Shown here piece after piece: positions 45,426 to 52,233 of a DNA stretch of 58,650 bases. The stretch's first letter is position 1. Every line of letters starts with the position of its first letter. The DNA is from Synergistaceae bacterium UBA1037 (lineage in GTDB: Bacteria; Synergistota; Synergistia; Synergistales; Synergistaceae): the NCBI GenBank assembly GCA_002316795.1, contig DCEE01000046.1, positions 1 to 58,650 of the forward strand. Reading direction: 5' to 3'. Under the pieces are notes generated by a model, which saw only the letters and a list, made by a program, of their open reading frames with translations, searched no databases and was not told the origin of the DNA. Position numbers and translations under genes: made by a program.

Positions 45426-46665
45426 CGGCCGACCCGTATCTTTTTCGGTCATCCCTGAATATAGAGGTCACTTCAGCATCGGCGTGTCCGTCTCTGAAGC
45501 AGATCTCAATATTCTGATGTTCGGCAAGAGACGCAGCTTCCTTGAGCATCCTGCCTTCGCTGTCCCTGCATATCGTGAAGCCGCGTGCCATCACGTTCAA
45601 AGGTGAAAGGCTGTTCAGTGCCCCGGCTGCGGAAGAGATTTTCGTTTCATATTCAGAAAGCCTGTGCAGGACGTTTGAGGAAAGGGAGCCCCGGACATTG
45701 TTCAGATACTCGGAAGCAGGGGCGATCAACCCCCTGACGATGCTTAAAATGATCCTTCTCTTTGAATCTTCAAGCCCCGAACCTGTCTTTGCTATCTTGC
45801 TGTTCAGATGAGCATGCATGGACCTCGTTGAATTTTTCAGAAAAAATGAAAGGTCCCTGGAATCAGGGAAGACTCTTTCCGCGGCTCCCGACGGTGTGGG
45901 CGCATATACGTCTGCCGCAAGATCTGAGAGGGTCTTGTCGACCTGATGTCCAAGCCCCGTTATCACGGGAACAGGGCAGGAACGTATCGACCTGACGACT
46001 TCCTCTGTATCGAAGGTGTCAAGGTCGTCCCTGCTTCCGCCGCCTCTGACAAGCATGACCAAAGAGAGGTCATCCAAAGCCGCGCACCTGGAAAAGGCCT
46101 CCCTTATCTCTGATGATGCACCTGCGCCCTGCATCAGGCTAGGGACCACAAGCAGCCTGGAAGCAGGATACCTTGTCGACGATATTTTTATGACATCCTG
46201 GACGGCAGCTCCTGTAGGAGAAGTTATAACAGCGACTTTACGGGGGAAAGGAGGGAGTGGTCTCTTGTGCCTGATATCAAAGATGCCTTCGGCTGAAAGC
46301 TGTTTAAATAGGAGCTCCTTAGCCCTTGCCTTGGCACCTTCGCCCAGAGGGAGCAGACTGGAAGCATATATCTGATATGAACCTCTCGCACCGTAGACAT
46401 CCACCTTGCCTCTCACAAGGACCTCGTCGCCGTCTTTGGGCCACAGGATCACTGAAGATGCGTTTGAACGGAAGAGGACGCACGAGATCCTTGCCTCGTT
46501 TCCAAGGATCGTAAAGTAAGCATGACCGCTGGAGTGTTTTTTGAATCCCAGAAGTTCCCCTTTTACTGAGATGTTCTGAAGTTCTCCGGAGGCATATATT
46601 GCTTCCCGGATCTTGTTGGTGACTTCATCTACGGTAAAAACTGCCTCTTTTTCGTATTTGAACAT
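45415..46665 (-). CDS. xseA: Exodeoxyribonuclease VII large subunit
   Basis: XseA is the catalytic subunit of a single-strand-specific exonuclease. The N-terminal OB fold (GELLGFKKHSSGHAYFTI) is followed by the nuclease core with ITSPTGAAVQD, VRGGGSRDDL and TGLGHQVDKTLSDLAAD, then a coiled-coil C-terminus. Its 416 residues fit. It starts six bases after nusB with only a weak ribosome binding site. The small subunit gene xseB, normally the next gene, is not found here; mtnA follows instead. Confidence 0.95.
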   Translation of the reverse strand: MFKYEKEAVFTVDEVTNKIREAIYASGELQNISVKGELLGFKKHSSGHAYFTILGNEARISCVLFRSNASSVILWPKDGDEVLVRGKVDVYGARGSYQIYASSLLPLGEGAKARAKELLFKQLSAEGIFDIRHKRPLPPFPRKVAVITSPTGAAVQDVIKISSTRYPASRLLVVPSLMQGAGASSEIREAFSRCAALDDLSLVMLVRGGGSRDDLDTFDTEEVVRSIRSCPVPVITGLGHQVDKTLSDLAADVYAPTPSGAAERVFPDSRDLSFFLKNSTRSMHAHLNSKIAKTGSGLEDSKRRIILSIVRGLIAPASEYLNNVRGSLSSNVLHRLSEYETKISSAAGALNSLSPLNVMARGFTICRDSEGRMLKEAASLAEHQNIEICFRDGHADAEVTSIFRDDRKRYGSADAS

Positions 46666-46671
46666 GGCGCT

Positions 46672-47100
46672 TCAGTTAGGGAGGGACTCTTCCTTCCTTA
46701 CTATTCTGCCGAGAACTCCGTTAACGAAGCGCCCTGATTCTTCTGTGCCGAAAACTTTTGCCAGTTCCACAGCTTCAGATATTGATACTGCGACAGGCAC
46801 TTTTTTTGATATTATCCCCTCATAAAGGGCAAGAGAAATGGCCACTTTGTCGACTGCGACCATTCTTTCGGGTCTCCATCCGATTATATTTTCCCTCAGA
46901 AGATCCGAGATCGCGTCCATGTTATCCATTACGCCTCTGACAAGTTCACACGCATAATCAAAGACCCCTTCCGGCTCATCTTCAGAAGGGTAAAGCTCTA
47001 TGGCTTCATCAATATTCGCAGATGGTCTGACATCAAGCTGATAAATGAGCTGGAGCGCTATTTCACGCGACCTGTGCCGCAATTGGGATCTGGACGACAT
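46672..47100 (-). CDS. nusB: Transcription antitermination factor NusB
   Basis: NusB binds the boxA RNA of rRNA leaders with NusE (S10). The all-helical protein of 142 residues begins RSREIALQLIYQLDV, typical of the family, and ends with FVNGVLGRIV. The asp23-nusB neighbourhood is conserved in Firmicutes and supports the call. Confidence 0.94.
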   Translation of the reverse strand: MSSRSQLRHRSREIALQLIYQLDVRPSANIDEAIELYPSEDEPEGVFDYACELVRGVMDNMDAISDLLRENIIGWRPERMVAVDKVAISLALYEGIISKKVPVAVSISEAVELAKVFGTEESGRFVNGVLGRIVRKEESLPN

Positions 47101-47109
47101 TTCCTGATA

Positions 47110-47583
47110 TCATCTCCTGAATTGCTGCATCAGTGCAGAAACCTGTTTTTTGCCGTCCTCGGTAAGCAGTATCCAGGATATCCCGTAGCCGATGATAGCG
47201 GCAAACAGGGACCAAAGTATACCCTTCAGACCTAGATGGACAAGAGCGGTCAGGCCCGCGGCTGCTCCGGCCCAGAAGAGCGGCATGGTCCATACCGGAT
47301 TGGTCTTCGGGTTGTCCTGAGGCGCTATGCTGATCCAGTTGATATGGACCGCCATTCCCGACTTGGTAAAGATGTCTGTGTATTTTTTTTCCAGCCTTGC
47401 CTTTTCTTCATCATTTCCGCCCTCAGGCAGAGTTATGTAGATATTCAGAAGGTTCTGGTCGCCTATAAATGATATCTCCTGACAGTAATAACCTTCGGGC
47501 AGCCTTTTTGAGACGATCTGCCTGATAGAATCGCCGTCGAGCCATATCTTGCCAAGTTTGGTAGTAGTCCATAAGAAAAGCAT
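47110..47583 (-). CDS. Hypothetical membrane protein between asp23 and nusB
   Basis: I do not recognise this 157-residue protein. Residues 1-95 are soluble-like and contain two beta-strand-rich segments (YYCQEISFIGDQNLLNIYIT and MAVHINWISIA). Two hydrophobic helices follow (about 97-118 and 119-138), then a basic end. GAGGTG lies seven bases before the ATG. Its position between asp23 and nusB resembles that of the membrane anchors of Asp23 proteins in Firmicutes (AmaP, SpoIIIAH-region proteins), but the sequence is not obviously similar. A perfect 15-base-pair hairpin precedes it. Confidence 0.7.
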   Translation of the reverse strand: MLFLWTTTKLGKIWLDGDSIRQIVSKRLPEGYYCQEISFIGDQNLLNIYITLPEGGNDEEKARLEKKYTDIFTKSGMAVHINWISIAPQDNPKTNPVWTMPLFWAGAAAGLTALVHLGLKGILWSLFAAIIGYGISWILLTEDGKKQVSALMQQFRR

Positions 47584-47602
47584 CCTTTTTCACCTCTTGA
47601 TC

Positions 47603-47640
47603 GAGAAGGCCGGTTTCTTTTTCAGGAAACCGGCCTTCTC
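47603..47640 (-). promoter_or_regulatory. Perfect 15-base-pair inverted repeat between asp23 and the membrane protein gene
   Basis: GAGAAGGCCGGTTTC and GAAACCGGCCTTCTC form a 15-base-pair stem with an 8-base loop. Neither strand has a U-tract after it, so it is not a standard terminator. It lies six bases before the downstream gene's ribosome binding site and may stabilise or process the mRNA. Confidence 0.6.
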
Positions 47641-47657
47641 CTGTAAATTCGATCAGA

Positions 47658-48140
47658 TCAGGCCTCTTCGCTGAATGTGCTGTACGCGGCCTCTGCTTCC
47701 GGAGCGGAGTGTTCTTTTTTCTCTCCGAATGTGACTCCCTGCACGTATACGTTTACACCTTTGATCGAGTAGCCTGTAAAGCGTTCTATTTGCTCCTTGA
47801 CGGCCTCCTGGACATCCCAGCAGACATCGGGGATGCGCAGGCCATACTTTACCGCTATATATGCATCAACTACTATCTCCGGTGTTTCACCGTCGGATAT
47901 GGAGATCCTTACACCATTGACAGTCTTCCTTCCAAGGCGCAGGTTAGCCATAAGGCCGGGATTTGCCGGAGTTACACCTTCAACGCTGTTCAGAGCCTTT
48001 GTAGCAAGCTGGGCTATGACGTCCTCAGAAATGCGGATCTTGCCTTCCAGGTTTGACTGATCGATAGTGGTCCCTACACCGATCTCCTCGTTTTCTCCGG
48101 ATTCGCTTACCACGAAGTCCTCTTTGTTGTTCGCGACCAT
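47658..48140 (-). CDS. Asp23/Gls24 family envelope stress protein
   Basis: This protein of 160 residues carries the DUF322 Asp23 domain: KIRISEDVIAQLATKALNSV, then the GVRISISDGETPEIVVDAYI strand pair and VKYGLRIPDVCWDVQEAVK. Asp23 proteins associate with the cell envelope, often through a small membrane partner, which the next gene could supply. AAGGAGG lies nine bases before the ATG. The acidic N- and C-terminal extensions are probably disordered. Confidence 0.9.
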   Translation of the reverse strand: MVANNKEDFVVSESGENEEIGVGTTIDQSNLEGKIRISEDVIAQLATKALNSVEGVTPANPGLMANLRLGRKTVNGVRISISDGETPEIVVDAYIAVKYGLRIPDVCWDVQEAVKEQIERFTGYSIKGVNVYVQGVTFGEKKEHSAPEAEAAYSTFSEEA

Positions 48141-48203
48141 GCGGTTATTCCTCCTTTTAAAACTTGGTGTGACACTGACGGATCGATATCGACTTCCGGC
48201 GCG

Positions 48204-48608
48204 TTAATCTTCCGGATGCTTGAACGGCTTTCCGCAGTGCGGACAGAGGAGATCCTCGTCTTCGTCATAGGCAGCCGGCTCATAATAGAAATCCTTGCCG
48301 CATTCGGGACAAGTCACTGAGGCGTACTCTTCCTCGTCGAAATCCTCGTAATCGTCTTCGCACTCATCTTCGTACTCTTCTTCAAGAAGTGCGTCGAGAT
48401 CGTCCTCAAGCTCGCTCACATCCTCGTCAAGCTGTTCGAGGTAGTCGTTGAGCTCCTGATGGACCTCTTCGTGATCCTCCATTGCCTCAGCCAAAGAGTC
48501 AAGGGCATCTACCAACGCAGCAAAAAACTTTTCTTTCTCAGGCGTGTCCGCTACTTTCTGCCCGTCGATCAATCCTCTTAGGTAAGCTATCTTTTCCCGT
48601 GCGCTCAT
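48204..48608 (-). CDS. CD1247-like acidic protein with C-terminal zinc ribbon
   Basis: The protein has 134 residues. Its N-terminal part resembles the CD1247 N-terminal domain known from Clostridia (REKIAYLRGLIDG). A helical, strongly acidic middle follows (about residues 60-98, rich in Glu and Asp), then a zinc ribbon with CPECGKDF and CPHCGKPF. Function is unknown. AGGGGAGGG lies upstream. It sits between efp and asp23 in a translation-related operon. Confidence 0.8.
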   Translation of the reverse strand: MSAREKIAYLRGLIDGQKVADTPEKEKFFAALVDALDSLAEAMEDHEEVHQELNDYLEQLDEDVSELEDDLDALLEEEYEDECEDDYEDFDEEEYASVTCPECGKDFYYEPAAYDEDEDLLCPHCGKPFKHPED

Positions 48609-48622
48609 TAGGATCCCTCCCC

Positions 48623-49198
48623 TTATGATTTCTTTGCTCTTTCCAGGTATTCACCTGTCCTGGTGTCTACAAGGACCGTCTCGCCGTTCTCGACAAAGAA
48701 CGGAACCGTTATGACAAGACCTGTCTCTGTAGTCGCAGGCTTGCCCCCGCCTGAAGCCGTATCTCCCTTGAATCCGGGAGGTGTATCCGTTATCTGCATT
48801 GCGACCGAGTTCGGGAGCTCTATACCCATAACGCGGCCTTCATACATGTCGAAATTTACCTCAAGGTCGTCTATCAGGTATTTTACCGCATCTCCGAGCA
48901 TGTCTTCGGAAAGGTAGACCTGATCATACGATTCCATATCCATAAAGACATAGCTGTCTCCGTCCTTGTACTGGTACTGGGCCGGTCTTTCGTCAAAGAT
49001 TATCCTTTCAAAGCGTTCTCCCGACTTAAAAGACTGATCAACTGAGGAACCGGTCTCGAGGTTGCGGAGTTTGCCCCTTACAATAGCGCCTCCCCTTCCC
49101 ATCTTATGATGGGAACATTCAAGAATGACCCACATACCGCCTTCCCATTTGATCTTGAGCCCCGGACGAAAATCGCTTGTGTCCACAATTTGTGCCAT
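48623..49198 (-). CDS. efp: Elongation factor P
   Basis: EF-P relieves ribosome stalling at polyproline. Its three beta domains are complete (191 residues). I chose the ATG at 49198, preceded by GGGGAGG at seven bases. The domain I loop that reaches the peptidyl-transferase centre reads HHKMGRGGA: the tip residue, usually Lys, is Arg35, and the usual Pro is Met33. Arginine tips are known from rhamnosylated EF-P (EarP type), but the flanking residues here follow the lysine-type KPGKG pattern. No modification enzyme is encoded nearby. Confidence 0.95.
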   Translation of the reverse strand: MAQIVDTSDFRPGLKIKWEGGMWVILECSHHKMGRGGAIVRGKLRNLETGSSVDQSFKSGERFERIIFDERPAQYQYKDGDSYVFMDMESYDQVYLSEDMLGDAVKYLIDDLEVNFDMYEGRVMGIELPNSVAMQITDTPPGFKGDTASGGGKPATTETGLVITVPFFVENGETVLVDTRTGEYLERAKKS

Positions 49199-49265
49199 TG
49201 AAAAACCTCCCCGTACTCTTTCACAAAACATCTTGCGTACTCATCCATCATGGATACGCCGCATT

Positions 49266-49295
49266 ATCATAGCATAAAAAAAGGCAGTTTGTCTT
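49266..49295 (-). promoter_or_regulatory. Candidate promoter for efp operon
   Basis: AAGACA (49295-49290) and TATGAT (49271-49266) are spaced by 18 bases on the minus strand. Transcription would start near 49259, about 60 bases before the efp ATG. I see no terminator after the preceding pilus gene, so read-through is also possible. Confidence 0.35.
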
Positions 49296-49301
49296 TATCC
49301 G

Positions 49302-49904
49302 CTATTGTTTGTTTGTGTACAACGTTATCGCGTGCAGATCTCCGGCAGATCCGCATATAACGACAACACTTTCCGTAAGGACAAGCGGGGTCTCCTCCAG
49401 AGTTTGATGGAGCGCCATTATGCGTATGCAGTACCTTTTGGCAATGCATACGTCCGGACTCGCTCCGTCCTTCATCAGCAGCAATTTCGCTGGAGTCCCC
49501 CTTGGGATCTCCAGCCTTTCCGCTTCCGGTAAAAATGAGTCGCTGTAATTCTGATCAATTATCTCGGCCTGAACGGTAACATCTTTCTCTTTACCGTTCA
49601 GCACGTTCAGGATCCCGTCGGGTATCTCCAGGTATGGATCGTCAAGAGGTTCTACGTCCAGTGTAAATTCTGACGGGGCTGCGATCTTTCCGCCTTCTGC
49701 AGAGACCCTGAACCAGCTCCTCATGAGAGCTTCAGCCTGCAGTGCTGCGTTTTCCCTCTTCAGAAGCTGTTCTTCCCATTTGGCGGAAGCAGAATACCTG
49801 CATGATACTGCGAGAAGGGAGAGGACTATCGTCATTCCCATACAGCTGTATGCGAGCAACGAGACTAAGATCGTACCTTTTTTCCTGAAATTTTTCATTC
49901 GCAT
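49302..49904 (-). CDS. Minor-pilin-like protein (PilX/GspK-like), last gene of the pilus operon
   Basis: This protein of 200 residues has a basic start (MRMKNFRKKG) followed by a hydrophobic helix (TILVSLLAYSCMGMTIVLSL) and a soluble domain. The layout is that of a type IV prepilin, with cleavage expected after the glycine, but the conserved Glu at position 5 is absent, as in GspK and some minor pilins. The soluble part shows no motif I recognise. It overlaps the previous gene by 10 bases. Assignment rests mainly on location and the N-terminus. Confidence 0.6.
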   Translation of the reverse strand: MRMKNFRKKGTILVSLLAYSCMGMTIVLSLLAVSCRYSASAKWEEQLLKRENAALQAEALMRSWFRVSAEGGKIAAPSEFTLDVEPLDDPYLEIPDGILNVLNGKEKDVTVQAEIIDQNYSDSFLPEAERLEIPRGTPAKLLLMKDGASPDVCIAKRYCIRIMALHQTLEETPLVLTESVVVICGSAGDLHAITLYTNKQ

Positions 49905-50833
49905 AAGAGTTCGTATTCCTTAAGGTTTGGAAGATGCCAGACTGTTTTAGAGGCGAAAAGCCTGTACCTGGATCCTCTTTCGATCCAGTACCCAATATAT
50001 TCTTCCGGCCATTTCTCTTTTCCTGAAATTTCCTGTGGGGAGTCGTAAAGCTTGTCTCCCCTCGCAAGTATATATACAGCGACGGTCTTCTTCGGCACAT
50101 CAACATCAAATCGGATGTCCATTATGCCCGGTACTCGCGGCTGATCGCCGGGAGACCTGAAATCCTTGGTATAGAGGCAGTCGTTCAGGACATACACCCT
50201 CAATGCCCTCAGGTGGTGTACCCTGTCGCCCCTGCAGATGCTGAAAGAGGCATCCATGCTGTTCCTCACGGTAATTTCCTTCCCACTGAGACCGGTCACA
50301 CAGAATGGAGTTGCCGGCGGGACAGAGGATGGAAAAAAGACCCAGTTCCTTATGTCGGGAGAGTTGTCCGAGAAGCTCTCCCCGAGTTCATTGGGTTCAG
50401 GAAATTTATGAAGCATGAACCTGGCTTCATCGAGATTGCTCTCAACAGCATCTGCTGCTTTTGTGCTGCCTTTTCTCGAGTATGATATCCTCAGTTCACT
50501 CTTATCGAGTCCGCTTGGTCCCTTGCAGACGCCGATCGGTCCCTCCCATCTGAAGGGGTCGAATTTCTGGCTGCCGAATGATCGCTTATATTTCGAAGGG
50601 CTGACCGGCATCCCGAGGCCGCAATAAAAAACAGGCGATTTGAGGATCGCTTTTGTCCTTGATGTTCTGACATGCGCCCTCATGTAATCGAAATATGAAA
50701 CTGTTTTGTCTGCTGAGGCCTTCAAGGCCGGGAGCAGCGGGAATGTGATCATAAGCATCAATGTAATGCCTACGAGTATTTCCGGCAGGGAGAATCCCCT
50801 ACTGCTGCCACTCCTCCTTTGGCCATACCACAT
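49895..50833 (-). CDS. Minor pilin with N-methylation motif (PilW-like)
   Basis: The N-terminus carries a clear type III prepilin signature, SSRG|FSLPEILVGITLMLMI, with Glu at position +5, followed by a large soluble domain (312 residues in total). It should be cleaved and methylated by a PilD-type peptidase, which is not encoded in this window. AGGAG lies before the ATG at 50833. It overlaps the preceding small gene by 35 bases. The size and motif resemble PilW-type initiators of pilus assembly, but I cannot assign a specific subtype. Confidence 0.75.
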   Translation of the reverse strand: MWYGQRRSGSSRGFSLPEILVGITLMLMITFPLLPALKASADKTVSYFDYMRAHVRTSRTKAILKSPVFYCGLGMPVSPSKYKRSFGSQKFDPFRWEGPIGVCKGPSGLDKSELRISYSRKGSTKAADAVESNLDEARFMLHKFPEPNELGESFSDNSPDIRNWVFFPSSVPPATPFCVTGLSGKEITVRNSMDASFSICRGDRVHHLRALRVYVLNDCLYTKDFRSPGDQPRVPGIMDIRFDVDVPKKTVAVYILARGDKLYDSPQEISGKEKWPEEYIGYWIERGSRYRLFASKTVWHLPNLKEYELLCE

Positions 50834-51134
50834 ATGATCTCCTCACTTTCAGGAAGCCGTCTTTTTCTATGCGTATGATAATGAGTTTATCGTCGGAAGA
50901 GAGTCCTTCAAAAACCACATGGACATTATGGTAGTCAGAACTGTTTGGGATACTGCCAGAATAGAGCGTGGACAAAACCGATCTCCTGGTACTTTCGATC
51001 TCAAGGCATTCTTTTGCGGAAGTAAAAATCATAACGCTGCTCCGGAGTGTCGCAGCGATACAAAAAGAAGCTATGGCGGCTATAAAACATGCCGCCAGAG
51101 CCCCCGCAAGGATACTTCCCTTATTTGAAGTCAA
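50799..51134 (-). CDS. Short minor-pilin-like protein (PilV-like)
   Basis: This protein of 111 residues begins TSNKG|SILAGALAACFIAAIAS, a prepilin-like basic start and hydrophobic helix. It has no Glu at +5 and a small soluble domain. Translation probably starts at TTG, overlapping the pilT stop (TTGA). It is shorter than usual minor pilins, so it may be a reduced pseudopilin. Support comes from context and N-terminal layout only. Confidence 0.55.
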   Translation of the reverse strand: MTSNKGSILAGALAACFIAAIASFCIAATLRSSVMIFTSAKECLEIESTRRSVLSTLYSGSIPNSSDYHNVHVVFEGLSSDDKLIIIRIEKDGFLKVRRSYVVWPKEEWQQ

Positions 51135-52210
51135 TCTCCCATAAATCTTTCCAGATCTTTTATATCATAAGCATAAGCAATAGCATTTTTTCTGCTTATG
51201 AGACCTTCCCGATACATCCTCGCAAGATCCTGGTCCATGGTGTGCATGCCAAGCGCCGAACCTGTCTGTATCGCATTCTTTATCTGGGAGGTCTTGGCCT
51301 CCCTGATGTAGTTCTTGACCGCATTGTTTGCTACAAGAAGCTCTGTGGCGACCATCCTGCCTGTCTCCGTCACAAGGGGCACAAGCTGCTGCGAGAGTAT
51401 CCCGATGAGGATGGAAGAGAGCTGTATCCTGATCTGCTGCTGCTGTCCCGGGGGGAAAACGTCGATTATCCTGTCGATGCTCTGGGGAGCATCCGGTGTG
51501 TGAAGCGTAGTCAGCACGAGATGTCCCGTTTCAGCTGCGGTTACAGCAGCGGAGATCGTTTCAAGGTCCCGGAGCTCACCGATCATGATAACGTCCGGGT
51601 CCTGTCTCATCGCCCTCCTCAATGCCTCCGAGAAGCTCTTTGTATCGCTTCCCACCTCACGCTGGTGGATCATCGATTCGGCAGAGTTGTATATGTATTC
51701 AATGGGGTCTTCTATCGTGATTATGTGGGCCGGGCGGGTAAGGTTTATCTCCTGGATGACGGCCGCCAGTGTCGTCGATTTTCCCGAGCCCGTAGGTCCC
51801 GTGACTATGAAGAGGCCGTTGTTTTTGTGTGCGATGTTCCTCACTTCATCAGGAAGCATCAGCTGTTTCACCGTCCTGATGATCGGGGTTATTATCCTTA
51901 GTGCAAGGACAGGATTGCCGCGCTCATAAGAAAAGTTCCCTCTGAAGCGCTGGTTGAAGTCAGGTCCGCTTGAGAAGTTGAAGCTGAAGTCGAACTCTCT
52001 CTCGTCCTTGAACTTCTGGAGCTGGTCCGGGGAAAGCAGGGTGTTCATTACATTGTCCATGTCTGCCGAAGTTACAGAATCGGAATATGGGCGCCTCACC
52101 AGGACTCCGTTTATCCTTAATGCAGGTTTTGCTCCCGAACATATGTGGATGTCGCTTGCACTGCTCATTACACCATCAAGCAGAAGATTATTTATGTCAA
52201 AAATAGCCAA
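51131..52210 (-). CDS. pilT: Pilus retraction ATPase PilT
   Basis: PilT disassembles the pilus at its cytoplasmic base. The N-terminal PAS-like domain precedes the ATPase, with GPTGSGKSTTLAAVI (Walker A), the TIEDPIEY Asp box, RQDPDVIMIGELRDLET (Walker B) and LVLTTLHT (His box). The C-terminal region has NAIQTGSALGMHTMDQDLARM, characteristic of PilT rather than PilB. It starts at TTG, with GGAGG nine bases upstream. Its 359 residues are typical, and its presence indicates retractile pili. Confidence 0.95.
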   Translation of the reverse strand: MAIFDINNLLLDGVMSSASDIHICSGAKPALRINGVLVRRPYSDSVTSADMDNVMNTLLSPDQLQKFKDEREFDFSFNFSSGPDFNQRFRGNFSYERGNPVLALRIITPIIRTVKQLMLPDEVRNIAHKNNGLFIVTGPTGSGKSTTLAAVIQEINLTRPAHIITIEDPIEYIYNSAESMIHQREVGSDTKSFSEALRRAMRQDPDVIMIGELRDLETISAAVTAAETGHLVLTTLHTPDAPQSIDRIIDVFPPGQQQQIRIQLSSILIGILSQQLVPLVTETGRMVATELLVANNAVKNYIREAKTSQIKNAIQTGSALGMHTMDQDLARMYREGLISRKNAIAYAYDIKDLERFMGD

Positions 52211-52233
52211 ATTGCACAGCCTCCGGTCTGATG

